Assembly (NCBI GenBank): GCA_949358305.1
Contig: OX442317.1
Span: 16,000,491-16,064,490, forward strand
DNA length: 64,000 nucleotides
Reading direction: 5' to 3'
Source: Strigamia acuminata
Taxonomy: Eukaryota > Arthropoda > Chilopoda > Geophilomorpha > Linotaeniidae
The position numbers and the translations under genes are program-made. Below, one piece after another: positions 1 to 8,962 of the stretch. Below the pieces are notes generated by a model. That model did not search any database and was not told the origin of the DNA. It saw only the letters and a program-made list of their open reading frames with translations. Every line of letters begins with the position of its first letter. The first letter of the stretch is position 1.

Positions 1-26
1 ACGAGGCGGGCCGCAATAGGTTAGCC

Positions 27-1694
27 ATGCCAACGCTCGAGGAGATCAACGCAATTAAGAACCACCTCGAAAAGAAGCACGCCGCCGAAGCCTACGCCGG
101 GAGAAACGCCTATACCTTCATTAAAAAGGTGGACGGAAACCCCACGGGGACTCGACTAGACGATCTGATACCACCCGGAACCCAACTGAGCCAAACTTCA
201 GCTCCTGTAAAAACGACCCCCGAAAGTTCAACAGTAGCACAAATCCTCACCAATAATCCAAATCCCGTAGGATTACGAGGGCAGACGCTGTTCCAGCCGA
301 ACCAACTCGACGCTACAAGACAGGGCAACCATTTCCCAAGTCTTCCGTCCAACAATACTCGATCGTCGCCACCGCTTAGTGAGACTGGCTCGCTAAGCGA
401 CAAGCTACAGACGATGAAAGACGAACTCCTCCAGGCAGTGGACCAGAGATTCCAACAAAACCATAGCCAAAGCAGTGAGGAAGACGACCGGAGCGAGGGA
501 TTACTGAAACGTTACTCTGCGGACCGGTGGATATACGCCCGCAAGGATAACAACATCAAATGGACGACTCTACGACTGACTAAGTTTGACGGATCATGGA
601 ACGCCGGAAACTTCTTTCTCGACGAAGTCGCCTTGACGATAAATCGACTAGGAGCGGAACCCGACGAAATGGTCGCGCGGGGAGTACCGGAAATGCTCAT
701 ACATCGAGCCAGAATCTGGTACAACAAGGTCCAGCCCCGAAATTGGGAAGACTTTGTCATCAAGTTTCACAACCAATATGGCGAGACGAGCCAAGAAATC
801 CAGAAAAGAGTAAGCTCCATGCAGCAAGCTCCCGGAGAAACGTTGAGAGAATATGTACAGCGAGCTGATAGCATGTTTCGAGAAATGGACAAGCCATTTA
901 ATCAACACGCGCAAAAAGCTCTCTTCGAGCAGGGTCTGAACCCAACCGCGACGAAAATCTTACGGGACATGAACGCCCCTAGAGGAGACAATTTTGCCGC
1001 CATTTTTGCATTTGTCGAGAAGAAACACACCGAAGCAAACGCTCGGTACAACGAAGCCCTGACAAAAGAAGAGCGAGCTCTGGGAGTAGCCAGACAGCAA
1101 AGGATCCAAGAGCGAAGCATAGACTCCGCTAAGCTGCTCCAGTCCCAAAACTACCTAAACGGAAGTATCGAGCCACTCCCGACAAAGAAAAATCAGCCAG
1201 CTTCCAACCCGATACCACCGCCAAATAAGGCCTATCATACGCAGACTAACACCGCCGAAGAGAAATCCGAGGATGAAGAATGTGAGCAATCTGAGCAATA
1301 CTCGGACAGCGATGAAGTCGATGAACAAATCAACGACGTCGTCCACGCGAATATGGGGAGAGAGTTGGCACCCAGCTATCGCCCTCAAATGAAGACCCAG
1401 AGAAAATCGGAGCATCATAACCCCAAAACAGAAGCGACTTCCGAGAAGAAGGAGAATCCCAAAAAGCCATTTACGCTAGGGAAAAAGAGAAGCCCATGTA
1501 ATTTCTGCGAGGAAGACGGCCACTGGCGCCAGAACTGTCCGAAGTTAGCAAAAAAGAAGGCTGACGACAAGCTCGCGGAGCGGGAGGAGATAGTAAAAAT
1601 GCTCGCTAAGGAGCAGGAAAAGATGCTAAAAGAACTTACTGCTAAGTTTGGCGAAATGACAAAAAACTGGAATTCGCGGGCGGAACAAAAATAA
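27..1694 (+). CDS. gag: Gag polyprotein of Gypsy element A
   Basis: This is the structural nucleocapsid/capsid precursor that packages the element's RNA. The 555-residue ORF starts at an ATG 26 bases into the window. The middle (about residues 215-290, with WYNKVQPRNWEDFV and a following charged helix) looks like the Retrotrans_gag capsid domain. A CCHC zinc knuckle, CNFCEEDGHWRQNC, lies at residues 491-504 and is expected to bind RNA. A long acidic, Ser/Glu-rich linker precedes it. The C-terminal tail is a Lys/Glu-rich helix. The stop at 1692-1694 lies in the overlap with pol, and a slippery site sits 25 nt before it. No internal break was seen. Confidence 0.93.
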   Translation: MPTLEEINAIKNHLEKKHAAEAYAGRNAYTFIKKVDGNPTGTRLDDLIPPGTQLSQTSAPVKTTPESSTVAQILTNNPNPVGLRGQTLFQPNQLDATRQGNHFPSLPSNNTRSSPPLSETGSLSDKLQTMKDELLQAVDQRFQQNHSQSSEEDDRSEGLLKRYSADRWIYARKDNNIKWTTLRLTKFDGSWNAGNFFLDEVALTINRLGAEPDEMVARGVPEMLIHRARIWYNKVQPRNWEDFVIKFHNQYGETSQEIQKRVSSMQQAPGETLREYVQRADSMFREMDKPFNQHAQKALFEQGLNPTATKILRDMNAPRGDNFAAIFAFVEKKHTEANARYNEALTKEERALGVARQQRIQERSIDSAKLLQSQNYLNGSIEPLPTKKNQPASNPIPPPNKAYHTQTNTAEEKSEDEECEQSEQYSDSDEVDEQINDVVHANMGRELAPSYRPQMKTQRKSEHHNPKTEATSEKKENPKKPFTLGKKRSPCNFCEEDGHWRQNCPKLAKKKADDKLAEREEIVKMLAKEQEKMLKELTAKFGEMTKNWNSRAEQK

Positions 1695-1712
1695 CTCCGT
1701 TACCGCTCGCGA
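1661..1712 (+). promoter_or_regulatory. -1 programmed frameshift signal, gag to pol, element A
   Basis: The heptamer A_AAA_AAC lies at 1661-1667 with gag-frame codons AAA and AAC, exactly as simultaneous slippage requires. A spacer of 6-7 nt follows. Then bases 1674-1683 pair with 1703-1712 in a 10-bp GC-rich stem with one G-U pair and a 19-nt loop. The -1 frame is open from 1646 past the gag stop and runs straight into the protease, so this site falls inside the only usable 49-nt window. Confidence 0.85.
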
Positions 1713-4087
1713 TAACTTCATCCATATTAGACCTCACACTGGTGGAAAAGCAGATCAAAGAGATGAAGAAAATCTTAAAATTCTACGAAGAAGCCGCCAC
1801 ACCATTCGATAAACGAGAAATTGAAATTAGAGACGATGATGGCATAGCCAAAGCTTTCATGACTTTACCGCTGGACCAGGGGGCCAAACCCCCTAAAAGG
1901 CGACTACTCCGTTGCAACCTGTCCACTGAGGCGAAAAGCACATTAGCCAAAATGCCTATCTCTTTCGGCAAAAAAGTGTTGATGGGGCTACTCGACTCGG
2001 GGGCAGACCATTCGTTCATCTCCACTGACTTGTTCGAGTCACTCGACAAGAAGATAAAGAAAAAGTTGAGAGGAATGAACGAGAACATCCGGGTCCTTAC
2101 AGCCGCAGGCGAAGTTCGAGCGGTGGGAACCCTGTCCACTGATTTCGTGTGGGAGGGAGGTACGCTTAAGCACTACTTTATCGTACTACCGACCCGCGAT
2201 ACGGTCCTGTTGATAGGCATGGATTTAATGGAACGAATGGACATCCAACCCAACCCAGTCACACGTTCGTGGAACTACATAGATCACCGCGAAGACCCAC
2301 GATTACCCATAATACCTTCGGAATTCCTAGAAAAATCTAAGAACGACGAAGAATGGGAAGGAGGCGAGATTAAAAAGTTTATTCAAGACTATAATTTCAA
2401 ATCATTTAATACTATTCTACAAGAAGAAAATTTAATACATAATCTGGCGGTCGATGCTAATCTGGGAGAGGAACGAACTAAACTCCTCGAGGAAATGCTT
2501 AAAAAACATTCGAAAAATCTGAACAAAGATCCGGGGAAGACAAGTTACGTCATGCACGAAATCGAGCTAGTCACGGGCAAACCTGTAAGAGTACCGTTCA
2601 AAACCATGAATCCTCAGAAGAGACATATCGTACGGACAATGTGTCAGGAATTGCTCGAAAAGGGGATCGTTTCTAACGCAGTCGGAGAGTACGGAATGAG
2701 GATAGTCCTCGTCATGCGACCAGGCTCCGAACCACGCCTCTGCATAGATTACCGACCTTTGAACGCCATAACTGTCATCGACCCCATTCAAATGCCATCA
2801 ATAGAGGCAATTCTACGAGAACTCGCCCCTTTCAACTGGGTCACGACCATGGACTTATCCAAGGGTTACTGGCAGGTTGAATTACGGGAAGAAGACAAAG
2901 AAAAGACAGCTTTTTGGGCACCCCAGGGTCGTCTCATGTTCAACGTGATGCCCTTTGGGTTAGTAAATGCGCCAGCCACCTTCCAAAGGCTAATTGAGAA
3001 AGTTCTCGGCGAAGCGCTACATAAATACGCGTGGGCCTACCTCGACGACATTGTAATTGTCTCCCAGACCTTCGAGGATCACTTGGTTCACGTGAACGAC
3101 GTAATAGAACGACTCACAAAAGCCGGACTAAACATCCATCCGGGAAAAAGTAAATTTTGTCGGAAAGAGCTGGCATTCCTGGGTTACACAGTTGGAGTAG
3201 ATGGCCTATCCATCGATCCAAAAAAGACTCAAGCCATCAGTCAATTCCCAGCTCCAGAGGATATAAAAGGGGTCCAGCGTTTTATGGGCATGGTAAACTT
3301 CTTCAATCGGATGCTCCCAAATCTAGCAGACGTGGCGGCACCCATTACCGATCTATTACGCAACGACAAAGATTTCGAGTGGACTAGCCACTGCGAAACC
3401 TCTTTTAACAAAATAAAACAAATGTTAATCGATGCAAAAAGAATTCCATTACTCGACCTCAATCGAGAGTTTACACTTCACACTGACGCCAGTCGAATCG
3501 GCCTCGGCGCCGCGCTACTTCAAAAGCACGTCATCGATGGAGTGGAACACGAGGTCCCAACCATGTTCATCAGTCGTAAACTACAAGCAGCGGAAAGAAA
3601 TTACAACGCTACGGAGCTAGAATGTCTAGCAGTAGTTTGGGCAGTCCGAAAGTTCCGGCCGTACCTGGAATTTACCAAGTTTAACGTGCAAACGGACCAC
3701 GAGGCCCTGAAATGGCTGATGGGATTAAAAGAACCCTCCGGAAGAATGGCTCGCTGGCAGCTAGAACTCATGTCCTGCGATTTAATCATAGAATATCGAC
3801 CGGGCAAGTTCAACGTAGTGGCAGACGCACTCTCGCGCGCTCCAGCTTCGGAGCCCGAGGACGAAACCGACTGCGGAGAAGACGACTCTCGACTTTTTTA
3901 CTGCCCGAACCCCATTCGAAAATGGGAATTTAAAAAGCTGAACGAGCTACCCAAGGAAAAACTCGAGTCGGGAGACCAAAATTATTACAATTACTGGCTC
4001 CGAGCGTACCAATCAGTCAAGGACGCTCATCCCCACCACGAGTTGACGAACCTCGAATCTCTGATAAATACGTTCGTGCTTTCGTAA
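1668..4087 (+). CDS. pol: Pol of element A: protease, reverse transcriptase, RNase H
   Basis: This is the enzymatic half of the polyprotein, read by -1 frameshifting from gag; the GTG at 1742 is not a real start. The retropepsin active site DSGADHSF is at about 1994. The RT follows, with LCIDYRPLNAIT near 2739, FGLVNAPATFQ near 2954 and the catalytic YLDD at 3038-3049. RNase H has LHTDAS near 3475, the TELECLAVVWAVRKF helix near 3610 and a later TDHEAL aspartate. The frame then hits a stop at 4085-4087 in the poorly conserved linker before integrase. Integrase continues in the -1 frame, so this copy's pol is probably broken by a one-base loss. No slippery heptamer was found in the 3934-4087 overlap. 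Confidence 0.92.
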
Positions 4088-5718
4088 CCCACGTAACCAA
4101 GGGAACGACCAGCAAGCCGCCTACCCGAGACGAGTTAATAGCCGCCCAGGTGAAAGACGATTTCTGTAAAATTTATCGAGAATTCATTTTAAATAAAAAA
4201 TTCCCCGACGAGACGTTCGACGAGATTCAACGCGAGGAATTCGAGAGAGAGGCCTCCTCATACTTAATCGAGGATGGGCTTCTATTAAAACACCACCCGA
4301 ATTTTCGCGATGACCTGACGGAAACAGGAACTTCAATGAAGGTCGTCATCCCCAGGAGTCTGCTAACCGAGTTTCTGTGGATGGTCCACGGACACCCGCT
4401 CGCCGGACATTCTGGAGTGGCCAGAACGATCTATAGAGCAAACCAACTTTATTTTTGGCCAAAAATGACCAGGGACATCGTTCGTTTCATACATCATTGC
4501 CCCAGATGCCAAGCATGTAAGCCCAGGACGCAGAAGAATTACGAGAAAATCTCACTCGGCCCCTTCGCCCCCTTTGACTGCTGGAGCGTAGATCTAATGG
4601 GCCCGAAACCAACGTCCTCAAATAAAAACAAATACATCTTGGTGATTATGGACGTCGCGACTGGTTGGCCGGAACTTTTTCCGATGGAAAGACCGACTAA
4701 GCAAAAGATTATACGATGCCTCTATGAGGTCGCACTTCATTTCGGATTTCCGCGGAAACTAATCTCCGATAATGGGCCACAATTCGCATCAAATTTATAT
4801 AAAGACTTTTGTAAAAAGTTCGACATTGAGACATCGTACACATCAACCTATAACCCACGGGCCAATCCCGTGGAAAGACTGAATCGCGACATAAAATATG
4901 CTCTGGCAATTTTTACCGACGTTCACTCCAGCTGGGACGAATATCTTCGTGAGATCGCCTTCAGCATTCGCACGACGATCTCAAGGAATCGCAAATTCTC
5001 TCCAGCGTTTCTAAACTTCGCTCGGGAACTCAGAGTACCATGGGACCCGCGAATACCGGAAGGAATACTGGAAATCGATCCGGAAAAGCCGCATCTTTAC
5101 GTCGATAAATTAGAACAAATAATTACGGCCACGTATCAGCACATGATGTCACATATTTTCGACATGCGAGACCGTATTAACGTTGCTAGAAAGGATCGGC
5201 CCTTCTGCAACTTTAAAGTCAATGACCTCGTCTGGAAAGACACGCATATTCAGTCCAGCGCTGATAAGGGAATCCACGCGGGCTTAGCTGATAAACGAGA
5301 CGGCCCTTACGTCATAATCGAAGCTCACGGCGGAAACGCATTTAAACTGAAAAGATTGGCGGACAATGTTAATTTCAGATCCATCAACGCTCGGGAATTA
5401 ACTCCATACTTACCTGAGTTTCCCCAAGAAGCTTGGACAGAAAATCAAACAAAACCGGCGCAATCTCCGATTGTTCGCGATATGTTTCTAGATAAACAAA
5501 CTGAACAGATCAGTTTAGTTCAAGACGAGTTACATGAGTCAGCCGACGCCCCAGATGATCTTTCGGAGAGGGAGGAAATAGTCGACGTATCTCCTAAAAA
5601 AGTAAAACATTCAAACAAAAATAAGACTACAAGAGTCTCCAAACCTGATAAAGTCTACGGTATGCGCCGGCACAAACCAAATCCGTTCATCAAGGATGGA
5701 AAAATAGTCGGAAAATAG
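4063..5718 (+). CDS. pol: Integrase region of element A pol (out of frame with RT)
   Basis: This encodes the integrase that inserts the cDNA. The frame is open from 3934; the start given is only approximate, because the true product would be part of Pol. The zinc-binding HHCC domain is visible as HGHPLAGHSG followed by HCPRCQACK (about 4390-4515). The DDE core has SVDLMGP near 4590, SDNGPQF near 4768 and the glutamate in NPVERLNRDI near 4870. A basic, Lys-rich tail with no chromodomain ends at 5716-5718. The linker RDELIAAQ is the usual spacer upstream of this domain. A single-base frame disruption near 4050-4085 separates it from RNase H, so this copy may be enzymatically dead. Confidence 0.9.
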   Translation, partial: DKYVRAFVTHVTKGTTSKPPTRDELIAAQVKDDFCKIYREFILNKKFPDETFDEIQREEFEREASSYLIEDGLLLKHHPNFRDDLTETGTSMKVVIPRSLLTEFLWMVHGHPLAGHSGVARTIYRANQLYFWPKMTRDIVRFIHHCPRCQACKPRTQKNYEKISLGPFAPFDCWSVDLMGPKPTSSNKNKYILVIMDVATGWPELFPMERPTKQKIIRCLYEVALHFGFPRKLISDNGPQFASNLYKDFCKKFDIETSYTSTYNPRANPVERLNRDIKYALAIFTDVHSSWDEYLREIAFSIRTTISRNRKFSPAFLNFARELRVPWDPRIPEGILEIDPEKPHLYVDKLEQIITATYQHMMSHIFDMRDRINVARKDRPFCNFKVNDLVWKDTHIQSSADKGIHAGLADKRDGPYVIIEAHGGNAFKLKRLADNVNFRSINARELTPYLPEFPQEAWTENQTKPAQSPIVRDMFLDKQTEQISLVQDELHESADAPDDLSEREEIVDVSPKKVKHSNKNKTTRVSKPDKVYGMRRHKPNPFIKDGKIVGK

Positions 5719-5934
5719 CGAAGAAAAAACATCAAGTAAAACTCCGGCCATTGTCTCAAATGATAAAAACAACCACAGGGGGGACACCTGTTACGTCCCA
5801 CAATGCGTCCTAATTGGCCAAACCAATCAAAGACGACATGAGACTTATAGTTAACCTCTAACCCGACCCACAATTATCACTGTCATCTCCAGCGAAAGCG
5901 ACGAAGAGATCGCTCCACATCGCTCCAAAAAATC
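5719..5934 (+). promoter_or_regulatory. Non-coding gap between pol and ORF3 of A; possible internal promoter
   Basis: There is no ORF here. The stretch holds a G-run (about 5778-5783), two CCAAT-like boxes (ATTGG and CCAATC, about 5814-5828) and a pyrimidine-AG near 5892 that could be a splice acceptor. This fits either an internal promoter or a splice junction feeding ORF3; the evidence is weak. Confidence 0.3.
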
Positions 5935-6081
5935 ATGAAAAGAAATGATTGGAAGAAGGAAATTGAAAAAGCGCTGGATAACGTCTCCGAAGACGACGAC
6001 GAAAACCAAGTCGAGTTGATACAGATCGTATTAAACGAAGACGATGGAAATTGGGATGATCCCAATGACCACCAACCCGAC
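5935..6081 (+). CDS. ORF3 of element A, exon 1
   Basis: An ATG at 5935 opens 49 codons of very acidic sequence (a run of Glu/Asp around residues 19-45) that end exactly before GTAAGT at 6082. Exon 2 resumes in phase 0 at 6349. Read alone, this ORF would stop after 60 codons. It lies 216 nt after the pol stop and in the same orientation, where errantiviruses carry env. However, no signal peptide or membrane helix is visible, so this is not an envelope gene. Function unknown. Confidence 0.6.
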
Positions 6082-6348
6082 GTAAGTAAAAAATACATGA
6101 AATTCAATTATCGGTAATTAAAAGTACGAGATAAGTTCGTGGACTGACCACGAACGACGAAATAACTCGACTTTAAGTGACAAATTGTCAATCTAAACAA
6201 GCGCCGAAAGAAAAACTAACTTCGCAACACGTGCCCGAAAAGCACATGGCCGACCAAGACGCCATCTTGTGTCAAAAGAAGACAACTCTTCAAAATCTGA
6301 CAAACTGGCCAACTTTTCTCATTTATCTATTTTATTTCTAATATATAG
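6082..6348 (+). other. Predicted 267-nt phase-0 intron in ORF3 of A
   Basis: The donor GTAAGT is at 6082 and the acceptor TATAG ends at 6348. The acceptor is preceded by a T-rich tract (about 6314-6347) and a CTAAT branch-like motif at 6338-6342. Both flanking frames are in phase 0. The exon 2 frame has an in-frame stop inside the intron (the TAG at 6346-6348 itself) and no ATG at its opening, so splicing explains both ends. Confidence 0.6.
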
Positions 6349-6737
6349 GATGGATATCGAACCACGTGGGGACAGATCGACCCGAAACGAGTCTCCGCAG
6401 GAAGTTTATGGCGCGAAGTCATCCCTATTCTATTCCGCCAAGCGTTGGAAGGTTCGGCCGACTTTGACCCGTGGAAAATCCGTTTATTACTGTCCCGTGC
6501 GATCAGCCGCTATTGGTCTAGCCAACAAACGCTGATCCACTATATGCCGCGACAATACCACGAAGCGTTACGGGCGGTCATTTCAAGAAATATGGACCCG
6601 CCGGTGCCAATCCCAAATCCACTGATCCGAGCCGCCTTTCCGGACGACGAAAGGGGATGGGAAGTCTACGAACAGTGGCGCGACGCCGAAACGGACGAGG
6701 AAAAACACGAAATCCACATGGCGTATTATGAGGAAGT
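6349..6737 (+). CDS. ORF3 of element A, exon 2, part before the element B insertion
   Basis: The frame opens at 6349 directly after a splice-acceptor-like AG and has no ATG of its own. It encodes about 129 residues rich in Trp, Tyr and Arg (LLLSRAISRYW, QWRDAETDEEKHE). It is cut at 6737, after the AAGT copy of the target duplication, by the LTR of element B. The same frame resumes at 21116. With the intron and B left out, the two parts and exon 1 make about 965 residues without a stop. No known family was recognised. Confidence 0.7.
6734..6737. repeat. Target-site duplication AAGT, left copy, of element B
   Basis: AAGT directly precedes the LTR terminus TGTGACGG. The matching AAGT is at 21112-21115, directly after the other LTR terminus. 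Confidence 0.85.
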
Positions 6738-8497
6738 TGTGACGGTGACGACCACAACTCCCATTTAACAATGGTACCGGGAAGAGATCGCAATAAAATA
6801 CAGTGAATACAATACGAGATAAATATAAGAGACAATACAATCAACACACTATAGTTTATTGTTGGCAAACAATAATATCAAAGCTAATTTATACATAAGA
6901 CTAATGCCGACATTTGGCCCGTTAAATAACCATTTTAACTATACAACAAGTTTAGCCAAATGGCTCTATACTAATATCATTACGTGTCCATGGGATGGGA
7001 GCGGTTTTCCCATCGCTCGACCTGGTTATAGATGTCATCTAAGCCGGATGGCTGTGTCCTGGAGTCCGATACGGCTTCGCTGGTTCCTTGGTTCGCTTGT
7101 GTAAATTATCGCACGTCGATAAATCGAATGATCTGAGCATTGCGGTTGACTTTGTCTGCACCGCCACAACTTTGGGAGGATATTGGTGTAAGTAAATGTA
7201 TCCATTCACTTATCAATATTCCGCTTACGAATTATATTTAATTCGTGTCGTTGTGAGTTTCTATTAGATATTTCGCGGATAAGTTGTCATCAACTTTATC
7301 GGTTATATTGAGTTCAATATAAGATTAAGTCTTTAGACTTGATTTGTCCAACTGGTTGTCAAATTAAGTTTTGCTGTTATAAATAAAGTGAAGATTAGGC
7401 TTCCCGTCGCAACACACAATTGCCGTCGAAAGAAATATACGCCTTGCAATGCAGAACGGTATCAAGCGTCCCCTGCGTTGCAACACGGTCGTTCGTCTGG
7501 CGATTGACGGTATCACGTACACAGGAGTCGATAGCTCGCGGCTCCGCACAGCAGTATAATCTCTCGCGGTACTAATAATAGACCGACTACTTTGGCATCG
7601 AATACCATGAGAATCAGCTTGCCAAACACTTGGTGCTACTCGTGGTTACTGTAAAACAGACTGCTTTGGCACCATCCGGTGAAGGAACTAATTCTCAACA
7701 GCAACGATGCTACTTGCGGTAACGGAATACGTTCATACCGAGAAAGACCACATGGTCCTGTCCGGAGGATACTGAATTGCACAACGGCGGGTTCTCCTTC
7801 GGCGTCGCAACCGTAAACTGTAACACTTATGCAACATAATGATCCCAGCACTTCGACTTCAATTGCCGGCGGTGGCATGATTCTGTAGAATCATGCAACG
7901 GTTCTTTGCGAATAAATCAACAAAGAACCAAAAGGTTTTTTACGTGAACAATGAATCATATTTCTTAAGTAACAATACCAAACAGAAAATAATCAAACAG
8001 AGCTGCTGAATGGCCGGTTGTTTGGGTTTATATAACCTGACTGGATTAGGGATTAATCCAATCAACCAACTGGAACATGGGTTCCACGAATCCCTCCAAT
8101 CTCGTATCACCGGAAGTGGATACTGAGGAGCAATATGCTAATTCACACCACAACCGGAACTGGATACCCAGGACCGGAAATGGATCCACCAATCACATCG
8201 ATCGGTTGATCGATGGATTATCAAATCTCCATTTCTGCTGAACTAGAGATTCCCATCACTTAGTGTGAACAATAATTATTAATATATATTTATATTAATC
8301 CTAATAAAGTGTCGTTTCATACAAATAAATATATTCTTATATTTATTTACCAGTTTCTTAACTCGCAATTCAATTTTACCGCTGAATTATAATCGCGCCA
8401 TCTAGTGACGACTCGGAGCATTGACAAATGCGGGTTTCGCCGAAAACACTTAGAATTCGGCCGTGTTATTAATAAATAGCACTTATAAACCGTCATA
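6738..8497 (-). repeat. 3' LTR of element B (1760 bp)
   Basis: The same 1760-bp sequence recurs at 31731-33490, 43897-45656 and, inverted, at 59131-60890; a partial copy lies at 20197-21111. In element orientation it starts TATGACGG and ends CCGTCACA. It holds three CCGGAANTGGATNC motifs (8110-8123, 8154-8167, 8174-8187), a TATATAA box near 8030 and a hairpin-rich R/U5 region. The small ORFs inside it are not genes. Confidence 0.92.
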
Positions 8498-8962
8498 CAT
8501 CACCCTTAATTACTCAACTTATAAATTTTATTCATAAGTTTATGTTATTCTTGCGAAATGACTTTATTAATAACTCAAAACAGGACTTTTTTCATCCCGA
8601 ACAGCTGAGTGCGTGTGCGTGTGACTCAAAATAAATTTCATATTTCTGATGTGCGCAACAATTCTTTTAATGAATTATCAAAAATAAAATATTATTTGGT
8701 TACAATAAAACAACTGGAAACTTTTACAATACTTAGTCTCATTTCTTCACACAATTATTATTTTCAAATAACAGGAATTTTAACATAATTTTTTGGTAAA
8801 ATTATTTCTTTTTTAGGATCATCTCTTGATTTTCCTCTAAAAACATGACTTTTCATATCACAAAATGCTTATTGAAATTGTTTTAAACAGAATACTCTTG
8901 TATTTGTACGTTAATTCTAACACTCTTTAAAGTTTTCTCAATTTAGCAATTAACTCCGCGAG
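8498..8962 (-). other. 3' untranslated region and polypurine tract of element B
   Basis: This is AT-rich sequence without an ORF, between the ORF3 stop and the 3' LTR. Next to the LTR, on the minus strand, it reads AATTAAGGGTGATG, a polypurine tract interrupted by one T. B' has AAGGGGGATG at this place. Confidence 0.7.

Noticed and set aside
1742-1744. GTG as start codon of A pol (likewise GTG at 4150 and 15757)
   Set aside because: Not eukaryotic starts. The frames are open upstream and are reached by -1 frameshifting or, for 4150, are separated by a frame break.
5789-5800. TGTTACGTCCC after a G-rich tract, looking like polypurine tract plus LTR start of element A
   Set aside because: No matching LTR end or second copy follows. 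A better LTR with TGTGG/CCACA ends and its own purine tract is at 23686-24300, after ORF3.
6859-7104. 81-aa ORF repeated at 31852, 44018 and inverted at 60524
   Set aside because: It lies wholly inside the B-type LTR and recurs only because the LTR does. There is no sign of coding constraint or a known domain.
7636-7878. 80-aa ORF (MPPPAIEVEV...) in every B-type LTR
   Set aside because: Falls in the hairpin-rich R/U5 region. The homologous part of D's LTR does not keep the frame.
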